A DNA stretch of 64,000 bases from Glutamicibacter halophytocola (GCF_001302565.1 NZ_CP012750.1:372001-436000); one strand, 5' to 3'. Shown: positions 33,886 to 43,215, counted from the first letter of the stretch. Translations and numbers: made by a program. Notes: generated by a model from the sequence alone, not told the origin.

Positions 33886-34634
33886 TTTTTTCCTCCAACA
33901 AGGTGGGTCAGAACACTGGTGAAGAAGGTCAGGCCGTCGGTGCCGCGGGCGTCCGGGCCAAAGCCGACCTCAATGGCGTGCTCCGGGTGCGGCATGAGGC
34001 CCACCACGTTGCCAGCCTTGTTGCTGATGCCGGCGATCGAGCGGCGCGAACCGTTCGGGTTCCAGCCCACGTAGGAGAACGCAATGCGGTTTTCCGCTTC
34101 GAGCTCGTCCAGCACCTTCTCGTCGGCCACGTACTGGCCGTCCTGGTTCTTGAGCACGATGGTGATCTCCTGGCCAGCCTCAAAACCATTGGTCCATGCG
34201 GTCTGGTTGTTCTCCACGCGCAGCAGCTGGTCGCGGCAGATGAACTTCAGGTGGTCGTTCTTGATCATCGAACCGGGCAGCAGGTGCGACTCGGTGAGGA
34301 TCTGGAAGCCGTTGCAAATGCCCAGTACCGGCAGCTTGGCCTCGGAGTTCGCGGCGTCCGCGATCTTGGCCATCATCGGTGCGAAGCGCGAGATCGCGCC
34401 GGCACGCAGGTAGTCGCCGTAGGAGAAGCCGCCGGGGATCACCACGGCGTCAACGTCCTGCAGATCGGTGTCGGCGTGCCACAGGGACACGGCCTCGGCA
34501 CCAGCGGCGCGCACGGCACGAGCGGCATCACGGTCATCGAGGGTGCCCGGGAAGGTCACCACGCCGATGCGTGCTCCGGAAAGTTCGGTGCTTGGCGTTG
34601 AGTAGTCGCCAATCAGGGGGAGTTCGGTGCTCAT
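33882..34634 (-). CDS. purQ: Phosphoribosylformylglycinamidine synthase subunit I (glutaminase)
   Basis: 250 residues. Class I glutamine amidotransferase that supplies ammonia to PurL. The nucleophile is the Cys of [11 protein letters not shown], and the His-Glu pair is in MPHPEHAIE. It also shows [18 protein letters not shown]. About 20 residues more than usual precede the first strand. The start shares bases with the purS stop (TAATG), and its end overlaps purL by four bases, so all three subunits are made from one transcript by coupled translation. Confidence 0.97.
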   Translation of the reverse strand: MSTELPLIGDYSTPSTELSGARIGVVTFPGTLDDRDAARAVRAAGAEAVSLWHADTDLQDVDAVVIPGGFSYGDYLRAGAISRFAPMMAKIADAANSEAKLPVLGICNGFQILTESHLLPGSMIKNDHLKFICRDQLLRVENNQTAWTNGFEAGQEITIVLKNQDGQYVADEKVLDELEAENRIAFSYVGWNPNGSRRSIAGISNKAGNVVGLMPHPEHAIEVGFGPDARGTDGLTFFTSVLTHLVGGKK

Positions 34635-34885
34635 TAGTCTTCGACTACCTCGACGTTGACGACATCTTCGATCACCGGGTTGGAGAGCAGGGTTTCTGCT
34701 GCCTCGCGCGCCTGGGCGAGGATTTCTTCGGTCACCTCGCCGTCCACGGAAAGTTCAAAGCGCTTGCCCTGGCGGACAGCTTCGAAGGAGGTGAAGCCTA
34801 GGCGGGGAAGTGCTCCCGCGATGGCCTTGCCCTGAGGGTCAAGGATTTCTGGCTTGAGCATGACATCTACAACGATGCGGGGCAT
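34634..34885 (-). CDS. purS: Phosphoribosylformylglycinamidine synthase subunit PurS
   Basis: 83 residues. The small structural subunit that joins PurL and PurQ into the active complex. Family pattern: [37 protein letters not shown] and [15 protein letters not shown]. First gene of purSQL. AGGAG precedes the ATG at 34885. The ~190-base leader upstream (34886-35079) shows no known purine riboswitch. Confidence 0.97.
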   Translation of the reverse strand: MPRIVVDVMLKPEILDPQGKAIAGALPRLGFTSFEAVRQGKRFELSVDGEVTEEILAQAREAAETLLSNPVIEDVVNVEVVED

Positions 34886-35106
34886 CCGGCATATCTCCTG
34901 TTGGCGAGGTTAAGTTAAATGCCACACGGAGATGCCGTCTCACACCAGGGGGATTTGGCGCTCCGCGAGCTTGCCCTCATAGTCTACCCGTGAATGTGAT
35001 GGGGCAGATGTGCCTGTGTGCCATAGCACCCGATATCGCTGGATAAAAGCCATGTGATCTTTGGCTCACGGGGTGCAAGATGGTTCCATGCGCGTATTCT
35101 GAAAGC

Positions 35107-35517
35107 GTGAAAAACTCTAGTCAGACGACGTGTTATTGCCGGGAACTGGACTCGCTCAAGCTCAGCTACCAAGAGTGCTGCCAACGCTTTCATGACGGGC
35201 GGGCAGATGGATCCGCGTTGCCTGAAACCGCTGAGCAGCTGATGCGCTCACGGTATAGCGCCTTCGTAGCCGGCCTGGCGCCGTACTTGCTGGCGACTTG
35301 GCATGAAAGCACGCGCCCCCAGGAATTGGAACTTGATCCGCAGATGCGCTGGACGGGGCTGGAAATCATCACAACGCGCAGCGGTGGCGCGGAAGCGAGC
35401 CGTGGCGTGGTGGAGTTTGCGGCGCACTATCTCGAAGGCCAACGAGAAGCGCAGCAACATGAAGTCAGCACGTTCGTGCGCGAAAACGGGGCGTGGTTCT
35501 ACCTCGACGCCCTGTAG
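35107..35517 (+). CDS. YchJ/UPF0225 family protein
   Basis: 136 residues. The N-terminal SEC-C-like metal motif is present as CYC and CCQRF, followed by the family core AEQLMRSRYSAFVAGLAPYLLATWH and the NTF2-like domain ending FVRENGAWFYLDAL. The C-terminal SEC-C motif of E. coli YchJ is missing, as is common in actinobacteria. The GTG at 35107 places the cysteine motif at the right distance. An in-frame ATG at 35080 is the alternative. It ends 3 bases before the converging ankyrin lipoprotein gene. Function unknown. Confidence 0.88.
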   Translation: MKNSSQTTCYCRELDSLKLSYQECCQRFHDGRADGSALPETAEQLMRSRYSAFVAGLAPYLLATWHESTRPQELELDPQMRWTGLEIITTRSGGAEASRGVVEFAAHYLEGQREAQQHEVSTFVRENGAWFYLDAL

Positions 35518-35520
35518 CGA

Positions 35521-36513
35521 TTAGCGGTTGCTGGCCGACTGAAGCATGTTCAGCATCTGCGTCTGCTGGCGTTCGCGGGCCAGCTTGAAGGCATCGGCAC
35601 CGGTGCGGTCTTTCAACCGTGGATTCGCGCCATTGGTGATGAGCATCTGGGCGATATTCACCGAGCTGTTGGTGCCCTGCCCGAGCACGATGGTCTCATG
35701 CAGGGCGGTCCAGCCCAGATCATTGACGTGGTCGATGTCGATATCGGTGTGCAACAAGATGCGAACGGCGGCAACTTGGCTGTTTTCGCTGGCGACGGTC
35801 AAAGCGGTTCCGCCCATGCGGCTGACCTCGTGCACATTGGCCCCGCTATTGATGAAAGCTTGCAGGGCGCCGGTCAAGCCATTGGCGCTGGCGCGCAGGA
35901 ATGGTGATTCCTGGTACTCATCCTTGACGTTCGGATTAGCCCCGGCATCGAGCAGGGCCTTGGCGATCAGCTCATCCTTGACGATGACCGCACGCATGAG
36001 CGGGGTGCGCCCGGCATCGTCCTTGACGTTCAGATCGGCACCGGCCTTCAACGACTTCTTCACGGCGTCGAGATTGCCGGAATCAATAGCGGCGTAGAGC
36101 TTGCGTGCGGCAGCAGGCAGGGTCGGGGAGGCTGGGGTCATCGCTTTCAGCGAGGCGCCGGAGGCAGCCCCTGAGGCCAAAGGCGATAGCGTGGACTGCG
36201 AACTTGCGGCGCTCGGGGTGCTGCTGGCGCTGCTAGGCGCCGGCGAGCTGCTTTGCGCTGGGGTGGACTTTACCGGTGCCGAGGATTTGGCACTAGGCAC
36301 CGACGTGGTCGAAGCCTGCGGGACAGCGGTTTCTCGTACAGCCGAGGATGTGGCCTTGGGCGTAGCACTTGCCGCGGGGCTGCTGCTCGGAGCTTCAAGG
36401 GCCTGGGGCGATGAAGCTGCGCAACTAGTGCAGGCCCCAATGGCCGCGGCCAGCGGAAGTGCAATTAAAGCGATGCCACGACGGTGCGTGGAGAGCCCGG
36501 TTCGAAGTGCCAT
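35521..36513 (-). CDS. Ankyrin-repeat lipoprotein
   Basis: 330 residues. Signal peptide with a lipobox near AIGAC, then a Ser/Ala/Pro/Thr-rich linker of ~100 residues that could span the cell wall. At least four ankyrin repeats follow from about residue 135: GNLDAVKKSLKAGADLNVKD, RTPLMRAVIVKDELIAKALL, GGTALTVASENSQVAAVRIL and GWTALHETIVLGQ. Ankyrin repeats bind proteins, so an exported partner is expected, none of which is visible nearby. ATG after AAAGGA. Confident as a gene, function unknown. Confidence 0.9.
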   Translation of the reverse strand: MALRTGLSTHRRGIALIALPLAAAIGACTSCAASSPQALEAPSSSPAASATPKATSSAVRETAVPQASTTSVPSAKSSAPVKSTPAQSSSPAPSSASSTPSAASSQSTLSPLASGAASGASLKAMTPASPTLPAAARKLYAAIDSGNLDAVKKSLKAGADLNVKDDAGRTPLMRAVIVKDELIAKALLDAGANPNVKDEYQESPFLRASANGLTGALQAFINSGANVHEVSRMGGTALTVASENSQVAAVRILLHTDIDIDHVNDLGWTALHETIVLGQGTNSSVNIAQMLITNGANPRLKDRTGADAFKLARERQQTQMLNMLQSASNR

Positions 36514-36694
36514 CTGTCCTTTCGCGGTTTAAACACCCGATCCCCCGCGGCTGTCGCAGCTGGCTGGGGACTTAGCTTGTAGGCTTCTGTTTTCAAATGC
36601 GAGCTTAGCGCTCGAAGCTGAAAATTTGCGGTCAATCAGCGCCAAGAATTCTTGGCGTTCGGAATTGAAGAACTTCGCTAAAATTATAAGCATC

Positions 36695-37825
36695 ATGGAA
36701 TGCCTCTACTTTTCAGCCTCCCGCTGCCGTTCGTGTACCCAAATGACGGTTCCCTATGCCCAGCAATTGCAAGCAAAAGTAGCGGACTGCCAGCACCTGC
36801 TTTCCGGCTTCGACTCGCTCAAATTCCTTCCGGCCCAAGCCAGCAGCGAACAAGGTTTTCGCAACAAGGCGAAGATGGTGATTTCCGGTACAACCGCGCA
36901 ACCCACCATCGGCATTCTTGACGCCGATGGGCATGGCATAGACCTGCGCAATTGCGGGGTCATCGCGCCGGCATTGCGTTCGCTGTTCCCTGTCATCGAG
37001 AACTTCATCAAAGAGCTGAAGCTCGTGCCCTATAGCGTTCCGCAGCGCAAAGGCGAGCTCAAGCATGTGATCCTCACTCTGTCGGACACCGGATCCGTGA
37101 TGGTGCGATGGGTGCTGCGCACTAAAAAGCACTTCGTGGCTCTGCGCGATTCACTTCCGCAGTTCCTTGAGCAGCTGCCGCGCCACAGCGTCGTTTCGGT
37201 GAATTTCCTGCCGGAACACAAGGCCGTGCTGGAGGGCGAGGAAGAGATCATCCTGACCCGCCGCACCACTTTGGAATTCGGGCTGAACGGTGTGCCAATG
37301 CACCTTCGCCCGCAGGGCTTCTTCCAGACCAATACCGAAATTGCCGCTGCCTTGTATCGCCAAGCGCGACAGTGGATCGATGATATCGATCCCGAGAGCG
37401 TCTGGGATCTGTACAGCGGGGTCGGTGGCTTCGCACTGCACTGCGCCGGCGAGGGCCGCGCCGTCTACGGCATTGAAACCAGCACCGAGGCGGTAGCCGC
37501 GGCCAAGACCAGCGCCGATTCCCTGGGGCTGGGCGACACCCACTTTGTCGCCCAGGATGCCACCGAGTTTGCACTGAACGCAGGCTGGGCTCCGGACGCG
37601 GTGATTGTGAATCCACCGCGACGCGGAATCTCGGCCGAGCTGGCGACGTGGCTGAACGGTTCGGATATCCAGCATGTGATCTACTCCAGCTGCGATGCCA
37701 AGTCCCTGGCCCGCGATCTGGAACGCATGGGGAACTACACGCCACAGCTGGCGCGCGTCATGGACATGTTCCCGCAGACCGACCACTATGAGGTCATCGT
37801 GAAGCTGGAGCGCAAAGCCTCCTAG
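36695..37825 (+). CDS. rlmC: 23S rRNA (uracil-747-C5)-methyltransferase
   Basis: 376 residues. SAM-dependent methylation of a uridine in 23S rRNA. The start MECLYFSASRCRSCTQM carries the three cysteines that, with one later, bind a [4Fe-4S] cluster and matches RlmC rather than RlmD or TrmA. The methyltransferase core has VWDLYSGVGGFALHCA and VIVNPPRRGIS, and the catalytic Cys is in YSSCDAKSLARDL. It lacks the TRAM domain, as expected for RlmC. The ATG at 36695 has only a weak ribosome binding site but begins exactly at the family's N-terminus. The stop shares CTAG with the converging antiporter gene. Confidence 0.93.
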   Translation: MECLYFSASRCRSCTQMTVPYAQQLQAKVADCQHLLSGFDSLKFLPAQASSEQGFRNKAKMVISGTTAQPTIGILDADGHGIDLRNCGVIAPALRSLFPVIENFIKELKLVPYSVPQRKGELKHVILTLSDTGSVMVRWVLRTKKHFVALRDSLPQFLEQLPRHSVVSVNFLPEHKAVLEGEEEIILTRRTTLEFGLNGVPMHLRPQGFFQTNTEIAAALYRQARQWIDDIDPESVWDLYSGVGGFALHCAGEGRAVYGIETSTEAVAAAKTSADSLGLGDTHFVAQDATEFALNAGWAPDAVIVNPPRRGISAELATWLNGSDIQHVIYSSCDAKSLARDLERMGNYTPQLARVMDMFPQTDHYEVIVKLERKAS

Positions 37826-39399
37826 CGGTCCAGGGTTGCGGTACGCCGGTCCAGCCGCACGACAATCTCATCCACCAGATGCGGATCGATGTTCGGTTCG
37901 CGCCGGGCCTTGAGCAGCTCATCGCGGGCCGCCTCCAAGGCGATAGCCTGAATCGAATCGGCTTTGGCGATCACGGCGCGAATCTGGGTGTACTTCTCGT
38001 CGGAAATGGCATCGTGCGGGTCTGGATCCCTGGCCAGGATCGAGTGCAGGGAATTCATGCGACGCCGAACCGCCTGCTGGTAATTCTCCGGAAGCTCCTG
38101 CAGGTCAACGTTGTTGCGCAGCGCGGACATCGCAACAGCTTCGGCGCGACGGGCCAGCGCGCGACGGGCACGCTTGGTATCCTGCTCGTTGTTGCGCAGC
38201 TTCAGGACGCGCATCAAGGACGGCAAGGTCAGGCCCGGCAGCACCAAGGTGCACAGCAGCACCGAGCACGCGGCCACCACGACGAAGTTGCGCTCTTCAA
38301 TTACCGTGCCATCGGCAGTGGCATGAGGCAGTGCCAAGGCCAAAGCCAGCGTGGCCAGTCCGCGCATGCCGCACCAGGTCAGAACCAATGCGTCCTTGCG
38401 GGCAGGAATCTTGGTCTTGGTGCGGTTGGGCAGGTAATAGGTCGCCAGCATCCACAGGGCACGTACCGCGATGACCACAAAGCAGATTGCCGCAATGCCA
38501 GGAATGTAGCCAATCAGGTTGCTTCCTTCTTCCTGGATCACCTGATTCATTTCGATGCCCATGAGGCCGAAGGCCAGGCCGGTAGCCAGCAGCTCGAGCA
38601 CTTCCCAGAAGGCCTGGCGGGTCAAGCGTTCCGCAGAGTCCTGGGGGCGGTCGCGCCGGACCATTTCAAGTGCGGTGACCACCACCGCGATCACGCCGGA
38701 AACATGGACTTCCTCGGCGAGCATGTACACCGCGTATGGAGCCACGAGGGTGGCTGCGCAACGGGCGGCAAGATTGGGGACGAAGCGGTTCAGCGCACCG
38801 ATGACCCAGCCCATGGCCAGGCCCAGGACCACGGCGCCTGCGGCGCCGATGAGGAACTGCGGGACGATCTCCAAGCCGACTTCTGAATCGTTGACAGTTG
38901 CCTGGACGGCCAGCTGGAAGATCACGATGGCCATGGCATCGTTGAACAGCCCTTCGGTTTCCAGCAGCGAGGTCAACCGCCGTGGCATGTTCACCTTGGT
39001 GGCGATGGCATCCACCGCTACCGGGTCAGGCGGCGCGACAATAGCGCCAAGGGCCAGTGCCAAGGGGATGGAGACGATGGGGGAGAAGGCCAACGCCGTG
39101 GCGGCAACGGTGCCTGCAGTGACCACGATGAGGACCACTGCTAGGCGGATCAGGGCTTTCCATCGGAAACGGAACACTGACCAACTGCTTCGCTGCGCTG
39201 TAGCAAAAAGCAGCGGCGGCAAGAAAATTGGCAGGATCAATTCTGGATCGATATGCATTTCGGGCATGAACGGGAGAAAGCCCGCCAGCGTCGCGAAAAT
39301 GAGCATCAGGATCGGGTACGGCAACTTAATGCGCTCGCCGATGCCAACGATCAGAATAGTGGCGAATAACAATCCGATGATCAGCAGGAAAAAATCCAT
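37822..39399 (-). CDS. Na+/H+ antiporter, CPA1 family
   Basis: 525 residues with about 12 hydrophobic segments. Exchanges Na+ (or K+) for H+ across the membrane for pH and salt tolerance. The ion site motif is APPDPVAVDA, and the second conserved element is LLETEGLFNDAMAIVIF. The last ~110 residues are hydrophilic and helical, a cytoplasmic regulatory tail. A TAGTTG/CAACTA palindrome lies just upstream of the start and may place it under a MarR-type regulator. Good family match. Cation preference not visible. Confidence 0.93.
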   Translation of the reverse strand: MDFFLLIIGLLFATILIVGIGERIKLPYPILMLIFATLAGFLPFMPEMHIDPELILPIFLPPLLFATAQRSSWSVFRFRWKALIRLAVVLIVVTAGTVAATALAFSPIVSIPLALALGAIVAPPDPVAVDAIATKVNMPRRLTSLLETEGLFNDAMAIVIFQLAVQATVNDSEVGLEIVPQFLIGAAGAVVLGLAMGWVIGALNRFVPNLAARCAATLVAPYAVYMLAEEVHVSGVIAVVVTALEMVRRDRPQDSAERLTRQAFWEVLELLATGLAFGLMGIEMNQVIQEEGSNLIGYIPGIAAICFVVIAVRALWMLATYYLPNRTKTKIPARKDALVLTWCGMRGLATLALALALPHATADGTVIEERNFVVVAACSVLLCTLVLPGLTLPSLMRVLKLRNNEQDTKRARRALARRAEAVAMSALRNNVDLQELPENYQQAVRRRMNSLHSILARDPDPHDAISDEKYTQIRAVIAKADSIQAIALEAARDELLKARREPNIDPHLVDEIVVRLDRRTATLDR

Positions 39400-39412
39400 A
39401 GTCTTCTAATAG

Positions 39413-39431
39413 TAGTTGATTTACCCAACTA
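39413..39431. promoter_or_regulatory. TAGTTG-N7-CAACTA palindrome before the antiporter
   Basis: TAGTTG (39413-39418) and CAACTA (39426-39431), 14 bases upstream of the antiporter ATG. The half-sites equal those of the operators before the MFS gene at 58668-58715. Confidence 0.45.
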
Positions 39432-39449
39432 AATTGATGATTGTTGCTC

Positions 39450-39878
39450 TCAAAGTCCGGAATTGAAAAGGAATTCCGCATCCTCCCACTGGCTTATGAA
39501 ACAGCCATTAGAGCGGGAGAATTCACTGTCGATTGGCTGTCCGTTGACCGTTCCAGAGACCTCGGCGCGCTGCGGTCCACCGTAGATTTCCGTGCACGCG
39601 GTCGCCGGATCCAGAGATGGTGCTGCAAGGCTTGGCTGCTGGTTCAGCCTTGCGCAGGCAGCGGCGGCATTGGGCAAGGTGCTGGAATCCATTGCTTGTT
39701 CGCCAGAGCATTCCAAAGTGTACTGCGCGGACACTTTAGTGCCATCTGCCTTGATAATGATTTCCAGTTTTATCTCCGAGGGTGCCGGGCGTTGCGCCTC
39801 GCAGGAGGACACAGCAAATGCCAGCAGCAAGACGCAGCTGCCGGACACTGCCCGTCGATGAATATCAGTGATGCCCAC
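39450..39878 (-). CDS. Subtilisin-inhibitor-like (SSI) lipoprotein
   Basis: 142 residues. The leader ends in a lipobox-like VSSC, so the protein should be tethered outside the membrane. The mature part follows the Streptomyces subtilisin inhibitor pattern: YTLECSG, PNAAAACARLN, ACTEIYGGPQRAEVSGTVNG and FSRSNGCFISQW. The two expected disulfide pairs are visible. SSI proteins block secreted serine proteases, and they are usually freely secreted rather than lipid-anchored. The reading starts at a GTG with a weak ribosome binding site. The antiporter start at 39399 is 50 bases away on the same strand. Confidence 0.82.
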   Translation of the reverse strand: MGITDIHRRAVSGSCVLLLAFAVSSCEAQRPAPSEIKLEIIIKADGTKVSAQYTLECSGEQAMDSSTLPNAAAACARLNQQPSLAAPSLDPATACTEIYGGPQRAEVSGTVNGQPIDSEFSRSNGCFISQWEDAEFLFNSGL

Positions 39879-39910
39879 AGGGACATTGTGCGTTGTGCCG
39901 TGGCTGAATA

Positions 39911-40810
39911 CTAGTCTTTTGGTGCAAGCTGCAGGTTGTTGGCAACCTCCAGCAGCTTGAGGCGCAAGTGATCTGCTCGCGACGCAAAACCCTTTTGCCT
40001 CCGGATGTATTCGGCTTTGCCGGAGGGAGTCTCAATCCGAATGGGTTCGTGGCCCCAATCGGCCAAATCATAGGGCGAGGCCTGCATGTCCATGGTGCGG
40101 ATATCCCATGCGAGTTCGAAGCAATCCATCACCAAGCTGCTGGGGACAGCAGGGGACAGCTTGTACGCCCACTTGTAGAGGTCCATGTTGGCATGCAAGC
40201 AACCGGGCTGTTCCAGATCGCGCTGTGTTTCGCGGGTGGGCTGCAGTTCATTGAGCTCAATAGCCTGCGGCGTGTAAAAGCGGAAGGCGTCAAAGTGCGT
40301 GCACCGGATCTTCTCGGACTCCACTACTGCGTCGGTTCCCTTGGCCCCGAGCCGCAAGGGCAGGTACTCATGCCGAATTCCGTTGTCTTCCGATTTATAC
40401 GCCATCGCCCATTCATGCAGACCGAAGCAGGCGAAATTCCCCGGCCGCTGTGAAGTCCCGGCCAAGATCACGCGGGCAAATTCTATGGCGCGAGCTCGCG
40501 CCTGGGCGAAGGCCTGGACATCAAATTCATATCCAGTGCCCTGACCGGTTTCCACCGCGCGATAGAACTTCCACGTCGCCCGCTCTTGGGCCTCTTCGCC
40601 GGTGAGCACAACATTCAGCCCCGGGTGCCAGCGATAGAGCTGGCCCGGCTTTTGCGTGTAGTAGGTGAAAAGAAAATCCTCTATGGGATGCTTCCGACCG
40701 GTCATGCGGCGTTCGACAAAAGGTTCTCCGAAGGCGCGCGCACGAGCCTCATGGCTGTGGGCCAGGGGCATCCACTGGGAGGCTTCCAAAACGGCGGCGG
40801 TAACGGGCAT
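39911..40810 (-). CDS. 3-methyladenine DNA glycosylase-like protein
   Basis: 299 residues. Matches a conserved actinobacterial family usually annotated as 3-methyladenine DNA glycosylase. Landmarks are RKHPIEDFLFTYYTQKPGQLYRWHPG, NFACFGLHEWAMAYK, RCTHFDAFRFYTPQA, LEQPGCLHANMDLYKWAYKL and FELAWDIRTMDMQASPYDL. No helix-hairpin-helix motif is obvious, so the named activity rests on the family label alone. The ATG at 40810 has GAGAAG before it. An ATG three codons upstream does not. Divergent from the DinB gene across 78 bases. Confidence 0.8.
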   Translation of the reverse strand: MPVTAAVLEASQWMPLAHSHEARARAFGEPFVERRMTGRKHPIEDFLFTYYTQKPGQLYRWHPGLNVVLTGEEAQERATWKFYRAVETGQGTGYEFDVQAFAQARARAIEFARVILAGTSQRPGNFACFGLHEWAMAYKSEDNGIRHEYLPLRLGAKGTDAVVESEKIRCTHFDAFRFYTPQAIELNELQPTRETQRDLEQPGCLHANMDLYKWAYKLSPAVPSSLVMDCFELAWDIRTMDMQASPYDLADWGHEPIRIETPSGKAEYIRRQKGFASRADHLRLKLLEVANNLQLAPKD

Positions 40811-40888
40811 ACTTCTCATTATTCAATTCATCCGCCCAACAGACCACTTTGGTACCTCAACTCACATCTCATCGCTCAGGAGCTAGAC

Positions 40889-41446
40889 ATGGCTGACTTT
40901 CCCATCTGGGAACCACCAATCTTCGCCAGCGAACAGGAACATCTGTTCGCCATGCTTGATCGCCTTCGAGCCACTTTTCGCTACAAAGCCGATGGCTTGA
41001 ACCTGGAGCAGCTCAAAGCCCGGCTGCCCAGCAGCGAGCTGAGCGTGGGCGGATTGCTGCAGCATCTGGCGACCGTGGAAGACGAGAAATTCAGCTATTT
41101 CATTGCGCGCGAGCGCCCAGAGGTTTTGCTCGAATTCCTGGAGCAGGACAAGAATCCTTTTATCGTCCAAGACGATGAAGACCCTCGGGCACTGTATGAA
41201 CGCTACGACAAGGCGGTAGCAAAGAGCCGGCGGATCCAGCAGCAGATTATTGACGATGGCACGCTGGATACTGCCTCGGGGCTGGAATTCGAGGGGCAAC
41301 AACCCTCGGTGCGCAGGATTATCTGCGACCTGATTGAAGAGTATGGACGGCATACCGGCCATTCGGATCTGATCCGAGAAGCGATCGATGGGCGCGTTGG
41401 CGAAGATCCCCCGCAGGACTTTCTCCCAATGTGGTTCAAGGGCTAA
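40889..41446 (+). CDS. DinB superfamily protein
   Basis: 185 residues. A four-helix-bundle DinB/DUF664 protein with the three histidine-type metal ligands in place: H in LSVGGLLQHLATVEDEKF and the H pair in YGRHTGHSDLIREAIDGR. Members include mycothiol- or bacillithiol-dependent transferases. In a mycothiol-making actinobacterium a thiol S-transferase role is possible. AGGAG lies 6 bases from the ATG. The frame is open for 101 further codons upstream but these lie across the divergent gene's coding region. Confidence 0.9.
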   Translation: MADFPIWEPPIFASEQEHLFAMLDRLRATFRYKADGLNLEQLKARLPSSELSVGGLLQHLATVEDEKFSYFIARERPEVLLEFLEQDKNPFIVQDDEDPRALYERYDKAVAKSRRIQQQIIDDGTLDTASGLEFEGQQPSVRRIICDLIEEYGRHTGHSDLIREAIDGRVGEDPPQDFLPMWFKG

Positions 41447-41758
41447 GGGCCGCGCCACGTACGGGCCCCTTGCCGGGTAGCCCTGCGAGGCTGGGCCATT
41501 GAGGGGACGAGCCGGACGGGCAAGGGCATGGCGATGCCCAGTGAGGACGAGTTGATACTGTAGGTGCTGGCCAGAAGACTGAAGGAAAGCAGGAGTTCTC
41601 GAATCGCTACGCGTCCTGCGGGGCGTTTCTGAAAACCGCCAGCTTGGCCGCGTACGTGGTGCGGCATCATGCAGCCGGCCCGGAGGAAAGCTGGGAGTAT
41701 CCCGTGCTGCCGAGGCCTGTGCTGGGGCAGGCCGGAAAATGAATCCTATGATGAGCGC
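41447..41758. other. 312-base stretch with no supported gene
   Basis: Between the DinB and epimerase genes. A 75-codon frame on the minus strand (41443-41670) has no ribosome binding site or recognisable content. GC-rich short stems near 41450-41480 may end the DinB transcript. Nothing else seen. Confidence 0.5.
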
Positions 41759-43108
41759 ATGATCATTGAACGTTCCAGCCAGCTGCCGGCAGATCCTTCC
41801 GCTGTCTTCGATTGGTTCTCCCGGCCAGGTGCCATTGTCCGCCTTCTTCCCCCTTGGCTGCCTCTGAAACCCATTCGCGAGGCGGCGTCACTTGAGGATG
41901 GGACTGCCGTGTTGGGAATTCCCGGCGGTTTGAGGTGGATTGCGAAACACCAGCCCCTCAAGTTCTCCGAAAATCGCCGATTTGTCGACCAGCTGGAGCC
42001 CGAAGGCCTTCGCGGCTTGCCGACCCGGGCGATCAAGTGGAAGCATGAGCACCTTTTTGAGCCTGCGGGAACAGGTGCGACTACGGTCAGCGACCGCATC
42101 GAATCGAATGTGCCGCGGCGCCGGATCGAGCAGATGCTCGCTTATCGCCATCGGCAATTGGCAGCGGATTTTGCCGCCCACCGCAGCGCGGCTGAAGCCG
42201 GGCTGGCTCCTCAGGTAATTGCCGTGACTGGATCCAGCGGCCTGGTTGGCGAGGCGTTGTGCGCCTTCTTGTCCACAGGTGGCCATCGCGTCATCAAGCT
42301 GGTGAGACGTGCGCCGGCATCGCCAGATGAGCGCCGCTGGGATCCGGATAATCCGGCGGAGGATCTGCTGGAGGGATGCGATGCCGTCATCCATCTGGCT
42401 GGAGCCAGCATTTTCGGCCGGTTCACGCAAGAGCACCGGCAGGCCGTGCTCAAGAGCCGCATCGGGCCAACACGCTCCTTGGCTCTGCTCGCGTCGCGAT
42501 CCGGGGTATCCACATTTGTCAGCGCTTCGGCGATAGGGATCTATGGAGCCAGCACCGGTCCAGAGGCCGTCGAAGAGTCCGATGCCCAGCCAGCCCAATC
42601 TGGCGACTTTCTTGTTGAAGTGGTCCAGGGCTGGGAAGAAGCGGCACGCGCAGCGGGGCCCGATCTTCGCAGCGTCCAAATCAGAACTGGCGTCGTGCTC
42701 ACGCCCAAAGGCGGCATGCTCGCGGTGCTGCGTCCTCTTTTCGCCGCCGGCGTCGGGGGAAAGCTGGGCAGCGGACTGCAGCGTTTGTCGTGGATCGGAC
42801 TAGACGATCTGCTGGATATCTACCTTCGGGCTCTGTGGGATGGCCAATTATCTGGTCCAGTCAATGCCGTGGCACCGCATATGGCGAGCAACGCTGAATT
42901 CACCAACGCGCTGGCGCATGCGCTTAAGCGCCCGGCTTTTATTCCAGTTCCGGAGGCCGCGCCCAAAGTCCTGCTCGGGTCTCAGGGCGCCCGGTTGCTT
43001 GCCCTGGCAGACCAGTGGGTTATTCCCCGCAAGCTGCTCGACGCGGGCCATGTCTTCCGCAATGAGCGCATCGAAGCTGAATTGGCCCATAGCTTGGGCG
43101 TCAGCTAG
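41759..43108 (+). CDS. TIGR01777 family epimerase with N-terminal SRPBCC domain
   Basis: 449 residues. Residues 1-150 form a START/SRPBCC-like ligand-binding domain (RSSQLPADPSAVFDWFSRPGAIVRLLPPW). The rest is a YfcH-like atypical SDR: VTGSSGLVGEALCAFL for NAD(P), LEGCDAVIHLAGASIFGRF, FVSASAIGIYGAS, IRTGVVLTPKGGML and SWIGLDDLLDIYLRAL. The usual TIGR01777 epimerase is about 300 residues, so the fused lipid-type domain is the two-domain version common in actinobacteria. The ATG at 41759 precedes the SRPBCC start. The ribosome binding site is poor. Confidence 0.9.
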   Translation: MIIERSSQLPADPSAVFDWFSRPGAIVRLLPPWLPLKPIREAASLEDGTAVLGIPGGLRWIAKHQPLKFSENRRFVDQLEPEGLRGLPTRAIKWKHEHLFEPAGTGATTVSDRIESNVPRRRIEQMLAYRHRQLAADFAAHRSAAEAGLAPQVIAVTGSSGLVGEALCAFLSTGGHRVIKLVRRAPASPDERRWDPDNPAEDLLEGCDAVIHLAGASIFGRFTQEHRQAVLKSRIGPTRSLALLASRSGVSTFVSASAIGIYGASTGPEAVEESDAQPAQSGDFLVEVVQGWEEAARAAGPDLRSVQIRTGVVLTPKGGMLAVLRPLFAAGVGGKLGSGLQRLSWIGLDDLLDIYLRALWDGQLSGPVNAVAPHMASNAEFTNALAHALKRPAFIPVPEAAPKVLLGSQGARLLALADQWVIPRKLLDAGHVFRNERIEAELAHSLGVS

Positions 43109-43215
43109 GCGTTATTAGCGAAGAGCCGATGACTGTTTGAGCGGAAGGCCCGGAGCGCAGTGCGGTGGCTTTCAGTGAAGGGGCATGTGCTGATTTCTGC
43201 GGGCAACCATTTATC

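Noticed and set aside
31558..34074. 838-codon open frame opposite purL and purQ
   Set aside because: Purely antisense to two certain genes, with no recognisable domain. Caused by GC-rich third positions.
34886..35079. Leader of purS as a purine riboswitch
   Set aside because: None of the conserved purine or PRPP/ppGpp riboswitch blocks is visible.
41443..41670. 75-codon minus-strand frame after DinB
   Set aside because: No ribosome binding site or recognisable content.
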